A stretch of DNA of 13,428 nucleotides from Poronia punctata (GCA_022579005.1 MU401968.1:1-13428); one strand, 5' to 3'. Shown: positions 1 to 9,357, numbered from the stretch's first letter. Program-made: numbers and translations. The notes: a model not told the origin generated them from the letters alone.

Positions 1-594
1 AATAATATATATTTTATAAAAATTATTTTAAGTGCTGCTAACTATAATAAAATTAATAATTATATAAACTATATTATATAGTAGCTATATTTTTTCTTTT
101 AAACTTAAAAAATTATTTAAGCTTTTATTATTAAATAATAATTTTTTAATAAAGCTTAGCACTTTTTTTTTTTTTTAATTTTATTATATAGCTTACTTTA
201 CTTATTACTTTAATAGCGTTATTATATAGTTTTAAGCTTATTATTAGTTATTTCTAATAGCTAGTTAAAAGTATAAGATTTAATTATTATAAACTAATAT
301 TAAATATATTTATTTAGCTTTTAAAAATGTTTTGCTAATTTTTTATAAAAGTATTTATATAATTTACATTTCTTTTTAAAACTTTTTTAAAAATAATCCT
401 TTTAAGCTACTTTTAGCAATAGCAAATATAGCTATATATTTTACTTTTGTTTTTAACTAGTATTTAATTACTAAGTTAGCTATAAGCTAATTTATTTTTT
501 TTATTATAAAAAAGAGTTTACTTTTTGCTTGCTTTTAAAAAAATAACTTTTTTTTTAAGTAGCTTACTTTAATTAAAGCTTTAACTAAAATATA
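1..594. other. AT-rich gene-free flank left of the retrotransposon
   Basis: I see no open reading frame of useful length and no RNA gene here. TAA and TAG occur every few codons in all frames. The residual G and C bases sit almost only in AGCT-, ACT- and GCT-like contexts, as in the rest of the window. A loose inverted repeat at 119-157 begins and ends with AAGCTT and is too AT-rich to interpret. This is presumably older mutated repeat DNA into which the LTR element inserted. Confidence 0.7.
163..176 (+). repeat. Poly-T run of 14
   Basis: An uninterrupted run of 14 T bases, among the longest homopolymers I see. It could be a simple microsatellite, or the minus-strand reading of a poly-A tail from a LINE-type insertion. 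No target duplication or LINE sequence is visible to support the second reading. Confidence 0.6.
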
Positions 595-599
595 TGCAA
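595..599 (+). repeat. Left target-site duplication of the LTR element (TGCAA)
   Basis: The five bases TGCAA lie directly before the left LTR and recur directly after the right LTR at 6705-6709. A 5-bp duplication is what retroelement integrases commonly leave. Both copies are intact although they contain a CpA/TpG step. This fits the window-wide pattern in which GCA resists mutation better than other CA sites. Confidence 0.9.
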
Positions 600-765
600 T
601 GTTAGTCTGGCTAGGGATAGATGTAATTATAACACGTTACTACTTATAGTACTATATTAAACTTAATTAATTAAAAGAGAAAAGAAGTTAAAAAGACTAC
701 TTATAGCTAGGTTTAAATAGCTTATAGTATAAAGGCTACTTAGACCTACTATATACTAGGTATAT

Positions 766-782
766 AAAGGTAGCGTACCTTT
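766..782. repeat. Palindrome inside the left LTR (7-bp arms, GCG centre)
   Basis: AAAGGTA and TACCTTT flank a GCG centre, just inside TATA-like sequence on both strands. The equivalent site in the right LTR (6532-6548) has AAAAGTA and TACTTTT around the same GCG. Both copies are therefore still perfectly palindromic, although one base in each arm differs between LTRs. It could be part of the original LTR promoter or a hairpin. TATA-like sequence lies on both sides, so it does not fix the direction of transcription. Confidence 0.6.
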
Positions 783-791
783 TATAACTAA

Positions 792-812
792 AGTACGTAG
801 TAAGTACGTACT
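792..812. repeat. Second LTR hairpin (8-bp arms, 5-base loop)
   Basis: AGTACGTA at 792-799 and TACGTACT at 805-812 pair perfectly around GTAAG. The two halves also form a direct repeat of AAGTACGTA. In the right LTR the corresponding segment is decayed (AGTATATAGCAAGTATGCACT), so the pairing is mostly lost there. Its function in the live LTR is unknown. Confidence 0.5.
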
Positions 813-938
813 TATAATTAGCTTATATATATATATTTATTTTTTTAATATTTACTTTTATTAAAAAATATAATATAGTTTATATTACTATAGCTAATAT
901 AGTTAATTAGTAAAGGGGTATTAAAAGGGATTTTAATA

Positions 939-952
939 CTTGCTATTTTTTT
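939..952 (-). promoter_or_regulatory. Possible polypurine tract of the LTR element (minus-strand orientation)
   Basis: Read on the minus strand, the bases next to the left LTR are AAAAAAATAGCAAG, 12 of 14 purines, directly abutting an LTR edge. A polypurine tract sits just upstream of the 3' LTR in retrotransposons, so this would make 600-938 the 3' LTR of a minus-oriented element. The plus-strand alternative, immediately before 6370, reads AACTACTAATTAG and is not purine-rich. The call is weak because the whole region is A/T-dominated. Confidence 0.3.
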
Positions 953-2953
953 AAACTATATTTTTATTTTTATTTATTTTTGTTATTAACTTTTAAGCGA
1001 TTTACTATTGCTTTAATACACATTTATATTTAATTTATTATAATAAAAGACTTAAGTATTAAATTAAAAGCTTTTTTTGTAAATAAATTTATAAAGTTAT
1101 TTTTTTTATTAATTTAACATACTTTTATAATTTTTTATACTTATAAGATTTTTATAGCAATATAATATTAATTATAAAGCGTTTTTTATTTATATTTTTA
1201 AGCTTTATAAAGCATTAGTAAAGTAACTTAAAATTAGTATAAAGTACTAAAAGAATTAAAAGTAATTTAAGTACTTTAATAATTAAGTATAAAGTTGTAT
1301 ATAAAGCAATAGCGTTATTTACTTTGTTAATTATATTATATAGTTTGCTAATAAAAACTAATTAAATAATGCGCTTATATTTATTTAAGTTTTGATAAAT
1401 AATGTTGCTAATAATTTTATACTTATTTTGCTTATAATTTAGTATTAATTTATTAGCAAAAATAATAAAAAAACTAATTTAAAAACTTAAGTTAGTATTA
1501 TTAGTAAATAATTTATTAGTAAAAATAAACAGCTTTGCTTTTAATAAGTTTAATAAAATATAAGTTAATTTATAGTATTTATTTTTAATTTGCTAGTTAA
1601 TTTGTTTATTTAATGCTTAAATATTATTTTTAATAAGTTAAGTAACCTATATAGCTATTAATAAGTTAAATATAGCTTTAAGTTAATAAATACTGCTAAT
1701 ATATATATTATATACTTTTTAGCTAATATATTACTAAAAAGCATTTAATAAATTAAAGTTAATTTAAATTAATTTTTTTACTTATTTTTTTATATAAAAA
1801 TTACGTTACTATTTTAAAAAATAATTTTTATACTATTAAACTTAATTGCTTATTTTTTACTTAAGTATTGCTTTAGTTTTGCTTTAAATTTAGCTTTAAA
1901 AAGTTTAGTTTTTTTTAGTTAAAAATATAAGTATAGTAAATAATAAAGTATTATTTATTTATAGTATAGTAATGCTAAATTTATTATGTTTGCTTTTTAT
2001 AAATAAAAAGCAAAGATTATAAGTTAAAGTTATTATATTAATTTAATTTTAGTAGTGTTTATAATAGGTTTAAAACTAATATAAACTTAATTTAGCTAAA
2101 CTATAAAAAAAGTAAAGCAATTAAAAAAATAGTACTTTTAAAATACTTTTTTTAAGTTTAATTAGTAAACATATATAAATTGTTTAAAAAAGTAGTTTTT
2201 TGCTTATATATATGCTTATATAATGTTTTTTAGCTTACTATAAACATTATAGTTTTAAATTAAGAACAAGCTAAAAATAAAAATAACTTATTAATTTATT
2301 TATTAAATAATAAAAGCTTAATATAAAACTATTTTTTTTATTATTATTATAGCTTTAAACTATAAGTTATAATTTTTTATAAAGCTAAATAGTTTTGCTT
2401 TTAATTTTATATACTATATAAAAAAAGTAGCTTAATATTTAAGTGCTTTTTAAAGTTAAATTAAATAAACTTAAATACTTTTATACTTACAGAATTATTA
2501 ATTTTTAAAGCGTTAAACCTTTTAAAAAATAAATTAAAAGTCGTAATAATGTTTTTATTATATAGCTTTAAGCATAATTAAAAATTTGCTTTTTTTTATA
2601 TTTAAGTACGTTTTTAGTACTATAACGTATATAAACTATATTATTAAAAAATATTAAAATATAGCAATTATATTTTTTATAGTTTTTTATAAAAGTAGCA
2701 AATAATTATTAAAATAGTTAAAAGTTAAAAGTTTTTTACTTTTAATATGTTTTAATTTATATTTACTTTATTATTAGTTTAGTTTAAGTTTGCTAGTAAT
2801 TTAGTAGCGCATTAATAAAGCTTTACTTAAATATAATAAAACTTTATTAGTTTATTAACTATATTAATAATAATATTTTTACTTTTAATTATATAAACTT
2901 TAAATAAACTATTTTATTTTTACTTTTTTTGCTAAATAAAAACTTTACTTTAT

Positions 2954-2993
2954 AAAACAAAAGTAAAAAGAAAAAGTAAAAAAAAAAAGTAAA
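2954..2993 (+). repeat. Purine-rich A/G tract inside the LTR element
   Basis: About 40 bases are almost all A and G, with one C and three T, and include AAGTAAAAAG- and AAAAAGTAAAA-type units. It keeps an AAGAAA step although GA is rare elsewhere. It could be the remnant of a lysine-rich coding stretch such as a gag or integrase tail if the element reads on plus, a central purine tract, or a simple repeat. Nothing further can be said. Confidence 0.4.
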
Positions 2994-5900
2994 TTAAAGT
3001 TATTTTAAATATAAAGCGCTTAAAATATGTTTATTTTTATTTTTTTAATTTAAATAGCTTTTATAGCTTTTTAAATTACTTTTATACGCTAAATAATTTT
3101 AGGTAATAATAATAAATTATAATTAATTTATAAGTAGGTTTTAAATATTAATAAAGTAAAAATTAGTTTATTAAAGCTTGCTATATTATTTAATATTTTT
3201 ATAGCTATTTATAAAATTAATTTATTATTATTTTAATAGCTAATCTTTTTTTAATAATATTAAAAGCGTAGCATTAAAAAAAAAATATATATTTAATTTT
3301 ACTAAGTGCTTAATATGCTTTAATAAACATTTTTTTATAAGTAATTTTTATAATTTTAGTATTAGTATAAAACTTTTTTAAAGCAAAGTTAGTATTAAAG
3401 TTATAAACTATATAATTAGGCAGTTTTTAGTAAATGTTAATTTAGTACTTATAAAGTATATTTTATGCTTTATGCGCTTTTATTAATTAAATAAAAGTTG
3501 TAGCTTAAAATAATATAGCTAAATTAATAATATAAAAAACTTATTTTTTATTAATTTAAATAACGTTAATAATAACTTTATAGTTAAATTTATAGTTATT
3601 TTTTAAAGTACATTTAAAGCGTTTTAGTACTAGGTTATATATTTAGTAATAGTAGCAAAATTTTTAGATTTTTTTTAAAATAAAATAATTAACTTTATAA
3701 CTTATAATAGTTAATATTTGCTTTAATTTTACTACTTAAAAGTGCTTAAATTATTTATAAAGCTAGCGTAACTTAGTTTTAATAAAATATATAGTAGCTT
3801 TATAAAAGTATATATTAAAAAATAAATATATTTATTTATAAATAATTAGTATTATATTGCTATTATTTTAAATAATAACATTTTTAGTATTATTAAAATA
3901 AGCACTAATGTAGTTAGCGTTATATAATAAAAATAAAAAAAAGTAAGTATATTTAAAATATAATATATTATTATACTAAAAAGGTTTTATATTTAAATTA
4001 TACTAATACTTTTAATAATATTGCTGCTGCTAAACTTAATATATACTTTGCTTAATTTTTATACTATATTTGCTTTTAAATTTAAATTTAAATATATTTT
4101 TAATTATGCTTTTTTAATAGTTAAGTAGTTAAAAGTACTTATATTTTATAATTTGCTTTAATATTTTATTTAATATAAATTTTTTAAAATAAATTAGTTT
4201 AATAAGGTTTTAGCTTTAGTTTGCTATATATTTTTACTTATAATATAATATATATAAATAGCGTTTATTAAAAATTAAGTAAACTTTTTTGCTATTTTTT
4301 TATTAATATTATTTTGTTTTACGTTTAAATTAAAAATAAGTTTAAAAATACTTTTTGCTTTTATTAAGTACTAAGGAAATTTTTTAATACTTAGCTTATA
4401 TTTATTAATTGTTTTAAAAGTAATAAAATATTATTGCTTTAACTTATAATGTTTATTTATTAAGTAGTTTATTAATTTGCAGCTTTTTTTATTATATATA
4501 AAGCACTTAAACTTTATTTTTAATATATTTAGCTTAAGTTTAAAATAAAAGCAATATAGTATTAAAATATTTTTATTATAATTATAATTATTATATTTAT
4601 AATTTATATAAAATGTAATATTGCTTTTATTATTATTTACTACTTATAAACATGCTTAAAAGTTAAAAAATAAACTTTTAAACATTAGCTTTTAATAAAT
4701 AAGTACTATATTAAACTTAAAAACATTTTTATATATATATACTACGTTTATTACTAAGTAAATTTTACTTTAATATATAATATTAAGTGCTTGCTAAGCT
4801 TTTATAATTTTGTTAATTATAATATTAAAAGCTTTTATAAAAGTTTTTTTTAAGTTTTAGTTATAAATATTTTAATATATAATTATTATTTAGTTAGTAA
4901 AATATTAAAATTAATTTATAATATTATTAAAGTATAAATTTAATTTAAAGTATATTTTTTGCTAAGTTTTATTTAAACTTGTTTATTAAATAAAATATTG
5001 CTTAGCGCAATTATTTAAAATTATAAAAAATATAGCTTAGTATTAGTTTTTTAATATTTCAATTTAGTAATATATATTAATAAATATTTATACTTTATTA
5101 TATAATAAGTTATAAGGCTTTTTTATATAGTTGTAGTTTTTTTATTATATTTTTATAAACATAGTAATTTTGTTTAATATAAAAAAAGTATTATTTATTA
5201 AATATATTAAAAATAGTTAATAAAGCAAAATATAGTTAAAATTATAAAAATTTAAAAATAATAATAAAAAGTTTTTAAACTTAATAGTAAAAGTAAAAAT
5301 AAGTTGCTATTAAAGCGCTAACTATTTAATTATAAGTTAAAAAGTATATATAAAAGTAAGTATAAAAGCAGTTTAAAAGGCTTAAAATGCTTATGCTTAT
5401 ACTTTTAATTTAAGTGCTAGTATTTTAAAATATGCTTTTAAATTAAGTATATTTTAATATATATACTTTTTATTTTTAAAAGTAAATAAAAAAGTTATAC
5501 TAAGCTTTTTACTTTTATATAAAAATATATAAAAAAAGTACTAAAGTTTTTTAATTATTATATTGCTATATATAATTACTAGCAATTAGTTACTAATAGT
5601 AGCTTAACTTTTAATTACGTTATTATTAATACTTTTTTAATTTAATATTAGTAGTAATAAATATTAAATTATATATATAATAAAGTTAAAGGTTTTTTAT
5701 ATTTAATATTTAAAATTTTATTAAAAAGCTTAAAAAAATTTTTTGCTATTAAAGTTAATATATATATACTTAATTATTTTAAATAAAATATATATATTTA
5801 CTTTATTTTTTATTAGCGTTTTAAAGTTAAAATTTTTAATACTTTAATAGTTAAAAATAATATGCTTTTTTAAAAAATAAAGTACTATTTTTATTTTTTT

Positions 5901-6369
5901 AAAAATTTAAATTTAATTAAGGTTTTTATTTTAAGCGTTATAAAAGCAATATAATCTTGCTTATTATATATATAAAGCCTTTTATTAAATTTAGTTTTTT
6001 AATTTTTTTTAAAAAAAAGCTAAGGCTATATAAAGTTAATGCTATAGTAAATAAGTGCTAATTAGTTTTTAAATTAGCGCAAGGTTAAAAAAAAATAGTA
6101 AAAATGCTTACTATTTTTAATTTTATTAGTATATAACTTATAAAACGCTTACTATAATTTAGCATAGCTTTTTTTGCTTACTTAATTTTTTTTAAGTAAT
6201 TATATAATTAATTTAAGTTAGATTTTTTATTTAGTACTTATTTAATTTAATACTTTTTAAAAGCAATATAAAGCTAATATAATTTTAAATTAAGTAAAAA
6301 ATAAGTACGTTAATAGTTTTTATTTTTAAACCTTGCTTTTTTATAGTTGCTAATTTAACTACTAATTAG

Positions 6370-6704
6370 TATTAGTTTAGCTAAAAATAAATATAATTAT
6401 AATATATTACTACTTATAGTACTATATTAAACTTAATTAATTTAAAAAAAAAGTTTAAAAAACTACTAATAGCTAGGTTTAAATAGCTTATAGTATAAAA
6501 GCTACTTAGACCTACTATATACTAAGTATATAAAAGTAGCGTACTTTTTATAACTAAAGTATATAGCAAGTATGCACTTATAATTAGCTTACGCGTATAT
6601 ATTTATTTTTTTAGTATTTACTTTTATTAAGAGATATAATACAGTTTATATTAATATAGCTAATATAGTTAATTAGTAAAGGGGTATTAAAAGGGATTCT
6701 AATA
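6370..6704. repeat. Right long terminal repeat, 335 bp
   Basis: This is the direct partner of 600-938. Its start has been heavily mutated: eleven positions in the first 44 bp are T or A where the left copy has C or G, including the second base of the original TG terminus. From about 6560 onward it is the better-preserved copy, keeping ACGCGT at 6590-6595, AAGAGA near 6630 and the terminal CTAATA at 6699-6704. Each LTR therefore records ancestral bases that the other has lost. The palindrome with a GCG centre is at 6532-6548. Confidence 0.93.
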
Positions 6705-6709
6705 TGCAA
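6705..6709 (+). repeat. Right target-site duplication of the LTR element (TGCAA)
   Basis: Identical to 595-599 and directly abutting the end of the right LTR (CTAATA). The perfect match, together with the LTR edges, fixes the element boundaries to the base. Confidence 0.9.
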
Positions 6710-7652
6710 TAAACTTTTAACTATAAGTAGCTTTTTAACTTTTTTAAGCTTATAATTAAGCACTTTATAATAAACTAAAGTTTATTTTTTATACTATTTA
6801 TTAAACTTAATATTACTTTTTTTAGCTTTTATAAAAACTTTTTAATATTGCTTTTAAGTAATTAAATAATAGTTAACTTTATAAAGCGTAATAATACTAT
6901 ATAATATTTTAACTTAGTTTTAAAGCGTTAGCTAGCTGCTTTTTATTTATATTATATTAACTTATATATAATACTTTATATTAATAATTTTTTTAACTTA
7001 AACTTAAAGCATATTAATTTAAAGCTACTTATATGCTTTACGTTATATATTTTATATTTTAAAGCTTTATTAAATAGTAACCTTTTTATTAATTTAAGCT
7101 ATTATAAACTATTATATTAGTTTTTAAAGTTTATTACTTTTTAGTTTATTTTTATTTTTATTTTTTTAGCTTTATATAGTACTTTTTAATATAATAATGC
7201 TTAAGTTCTTAAAGCATAGTTGCTATAAAAAAGCGTTTAAAGACTTTTTAAAGTTATACTTAAAAAAGTACTTATTTAAGTTAATATTTTTTAAAATACT
7301 TTTAGTAGTAATAATAACTTAAAAAGTTTTAAACTATTGCTTTTAGTTTTAAAAATAAGCAAGCTTTATATAAGACTTAATAAATATAAAAATATTATTA
7401 AACATTTTAATAGTTATTAATTTATACTATATAATAATTAAAAACGTTTTTAAAAAAAGTATGTAGTATAAAAAGTATTAGCTTATTAAATAAAAACTAA
7501 TATAATTAGCAAAAAAATATTATATAACTATATAAAGCTAGCTTTTAAAAAAAACAATTTTATATAAGTACTAGTTTTTTAATAGCAAACTGAGCTTATA
7601 ACTTTAATAAATTATATTAACTATATTTAGTGAAGTAAAAAATAAAAAACAG
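6710..7652. other. AT-rich gene-free spacer
   Basis: No reading frame, RNA gene or repeated block stands out on either strand. A few unmutated TG steps (TGAGC near 7591, TGAAG near 7631) appear towards the right end. TGA is nearly absent from the rest of the window, so the sequence just left of the hairpin cluster may have a slightly different mutational history. Confidence 0.6.
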
Positions 7653-7857
7653 TGCTAAAATTAGCATAGCTAGTTTATATATTAAATATATAAAATTAAT
7701 TAATATATATATAACTAGTTTATAAGTATATATTGCTTAACTTTTATAGTTAAGCAACACTTATATTTATTTTAATTATATATTAATTAAGCAATTTAAC
7801 TTGCGTTTTAACTATAAAAGCTATAAAGTAAATTATGCTTGCTGCTTAATTAAGCAA
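7653..7857. repeat. Cluster of short perfect hairpins and palindromes
   Basis: Within about 200 bp there are several perfect dyads that keep their GC pairs. TGCTAA/TTAGCA is at 7653-7666. TTGCTTAAC/GTTAAGCAA is at 7733-7757 with a 7-base loop. A 13-bp inverted pair, CTTTTATAGTTAA, lies at 7741-7753 with its complement at 7808-7820. The 14-bp palindrome TGCTTAATTAAGCA is at 7843-7856. CTAGTTTATA occurs directly at 7670-7679 and 7715-7724. This could be a decayed miniature inverted-repeat element, but I found no convincing outer ends or target duplication. Confidence 0.5.
7733..7757. repeat. Perfect 9-bp stem, 7-base loop hairpin
   Basis: TTGCTTAAC (7733-7741) pairs completely with GTTAAGCAA (7749-7757) around TTTTATA. 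It is not followed by a T-run typical of a bacterial terminator, and the setting is fungal heterochromatin, so a terminator role is not claimed. Confidence 0.7.
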
Positions 7858-8770
7858 TAAGTAAAATATACTTTATACTTTTTACTTTTTTAATATTATA
7901 TACCTTTTATTTTAGCTTTATTTTTAATATTATAATTTTTAAACAACTTAAAAGTATTTTTACTTAGTACTACGTAGCGTATATACTTTATATTAAGTAT
8001 ATAAACCTTTTTTTTTATTAGTTATTATATATAACTTTATTATTAATAAACTTAAAATAATTATAGCATAATTTATAAAGCGCGCAGTTAATTTTTTAAT
8101 TAACACATTGTATATATTATATTTTTTAAAATAAGCTTTGCTTATCTTTTTAATATTAAATTAATTATAGCTTAATTTGCTAATATATACTAAACGCTCT
8201 TTTACTTTAATAATAACTACTTAGTTATCTTTAAAATAAACCTATTATTTATTATAATAAATATATTAATTTAAAGTGCTGCTATTTAAATTATAAACAA
8301 ACTAGCTTAACTTTAATAGCTTATTAATAATATCTTTTAAAATTACTTAAATATTATTATACTATTTATATTAATAATATTTTAATTTACTTTAATATAA
8401 AACTTATATACTAGTACTATACTTTTTAAGTTTTAAACTAGTTAAAAAAATAAGCTTATAAGCTAATATTAAAAAGTATAACTTTTATATTATTAAAACT
8501 GTGTTTTTAAATTTTATTATTAATAGTAATAGTATAAAAGTAAACTTAATTAAATTGAAATAATTTAAAATTAAACCTTTTTTTAAAATAAAAATAAAAG
8601 CTAGCTTAAAAAAAGTAACCTTTTTTTTAGTTTTTATAACTTTTATTGCTAATTTGTTTATAAGTATAAAAAAAAGCTAAGCTTTTAGTTAATTTAATAA
8701 CTATAATGTTTATAATATATAAGGTTAACAAATTAGTATGTAGTTTTATTAAAGTATAGAAATTAAATTA
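7858..8770. other. AT-rich gene-free spacer
   Basis: Nothing coding or repeated is visible. Residual C+G is as sparse as in the rest of the window, with a few unusual survivors such as GCGCGCAG around 8079-8086 and ACACATTG near 8104-8111. No partner repeat for these was found in the window. Confidence 0.6.
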
Positions 8771-8870
8771 TTATAGTAGTATTAGTATTAATAATTACTA
8801 TATTACACTTTTTATAGTAGTATTAATTACTATATATAATATTACTATAATTACTATATTATTACTATAA
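8771..8870. repeat. Cluster of the 9-mer ATTACTATA
   Basis: ATTACTATA occurs exactly at 8794, 8826, 8841, 8850 and 8861. A 14-bp direct repeat, TTATAGTAGTATTA, lies at 8771-8784 and 8812-8825, and contains a one-mismatch reverse complement of the same 9-mer. The motif returns at 9012, with exact reverse complements at 8998 and 9024. Spacing is irregular (32, 15, 9, 11 bases), so it is an interspersed or degenerate tandem array rather than a clean satellite. Confidence 0.65.
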
Positions 8871-8997
8871 GTTTTATTTTAAGCTTAGCGTTCTTTAAAA
8901 ACAGAATTTACTAGCATTAATTTAGTTAAAATAAAAATTATTTTTTTATAAGTTTTTTAAAAAAAAAAGAAAACTAAAAAAAGAATTATAATTTTTT

Positions 8998-9032
8998 TAT
9001 AGTAATTTAATATTACTATATATTATAGTAAT
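8998..9032. repeat. Second ATTACTATA group, arranged as inverted copies
   Basis: TATAGTAAT at 8998-9006, ATTACTATA at 9012-9020 and TATAGTAAT at 9024-9032 alternate in orientation just outside the left inverted-repeat arm. They share the 9-mer of the 8771-8870 cluster. AT-rich sequence with scattered purine tracts (8961-8984) separates the two groups. Confidence 0.55.
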
Positions 9033-9048
9033 ATTTATTATATATAAT

Positions 9049-9357
9049 ATTAGTATTATAATAAAATTAAAGATTTTTAAAAATTACTTTAACTTTATAC
9101 TAAAAGAGGTCTAGCTAAAGTAGACGTATTAACTAGGTTTTAAAGGCTTTACGTTAATTATAGCTTTATAAAGGTATTTTAAAAAGCATAACTTAGTATA
9201 TTATATATATAATAAATAGCTAAGTATTTAAGTTTAAAAAGCAACGCAAAAATAATAGCTATATATATAAAAATAAAAATTAAGCTAGCTTTTTTTTGTT
9301 TTATAGCTACTTTATAACGTAAAGCATAACTAGTATATATGCTAATTATATTATAAT
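9049..9357 (+). repeat. Left inverted-repeat arm (~309 bp)
   Basis: It matches the reverse complement of 11080-11387. The strongest block is about 9064-9285, followed by a looser but collinear block to 9357 that includes GCTAATTA at 9341-9348. By hand I count roughly 20 transitions and two clear transversions across the best block, with small indels. The arm is visibly richer in G/C than its surroundings, for example AGAGGTCTAGC at 9104-9114, but it is unrelated to the LTRs at 600 and 6370. Confidence 0.85.

Larger units (their letters stand above)
600..938. repeat. Left long terminal repeat, 339 bp
   Basis: It aligns along its full length with 6370-6704. The only clear length difference is a net 4 bp in the purine-rich stretch near 673-705. 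By hand alignment about 29 substitutions are transitions, with one clear transversion outside the ambiguous purine stretch. In its first 44 bases this copy keeps 16 G/C where the right LTR keeps 5, so this end has been mutated less. At its other end (about 821-938) it is the more mutated copy. The G-rich piece GGGGTATTAAAAGGGA at 914-929 is identical in both LTRs. Its opposite strand has C mostly followed by C or T, contexts that RIP spares. Confidence 0.93.
939..6369. pseudogene. Erased internal region of the LTR element (former gag-pol by position)
   Basis: At 5431 bp this is the right size for gag and pol of a Gypsy or Copia element. That identity rests only on position and length. Stops TAA and TAG interrupt every frame on both strands at short intervals. 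Searching by eye for the reverse transcriptase active-site codons and the adjacent conserved region gave nothing in either orientation. The near-total loss of GA and TC dinucleotides removes the GAT/GAC codons that would mark catalytic aspartates, so failure to find them is expected. I see no tandem repeat, nested LTR pair or RNA gene inside. The only local oddity is the purine tract at 2954-2993. Confidence 0.55.
600..6704. mobile_element. Complete but RIP-inactivated LTR retrotransposon, 6105 bp
   Basis: Two direct repeats of 339 and 335 bp flank a 5431-bp interior, and a 5-bp duplication (TGCAA) brackets the whole. The left LTR begins TGTTAG. The right LTR ends CTAATA, which reads as CTAACA after one C-to-T change, so the original ends were probably the canonical TG...CA inverted pair. 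Total length and LTR length suit a Ty3/Gypsy or Ty1/Copia element. Superfamily cannot be decided because no reverse transcriptase, integrase or protease motif survives. Transcriptional direction is uncertain. A purine-rich stretch on the minus strand next to the left LTR (939-952) slightly favours minus. No clear tRNA primer-binding site is visible at either inner LTR edge. It is non-autonomous now and was probably silenced soon after insertion. Confidence 0.93.

Noticed and set aside
4021..4036. TTGCTGCTGCTAAAC as a coding remnant (alanine-rich run or reverse transcriptase motif)
   Set aside because: The flanking codons do not match any conserved reverse transcriptase block on either strand, and stops follow closely. 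GCT is the most mutation-resistant triplet here, so such runs are expected.
7650..7669. CAGTGCTAAAATTAGCATAG resembles the CAGTG end of a hAT-type transposon
   Set aside because: No matching inverted CACTG end (or a transition-altered version) with an 8-bp duplication could be found downstream. Five bases are too few to support the call.
7733..7757. Hairpin read as a rho-independent terminator
   Set aside because: No T-run follows the stem, no gene lies upstream, and the context is not bacterial.
8079..8086. GCGCGCAG as a CpG-rich functional island
   Set aside because: It is an isolated 8-base patch with no surrounding GC enrichment and no repeat partner in the window.
600..9357. Homology between the LTRs and the inverted-repeat arms (similar length, both richer in G/C)
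   Set aside because: I compared the recognisable segments in both orientations and found no shared block. The similarity is only in length and composition.
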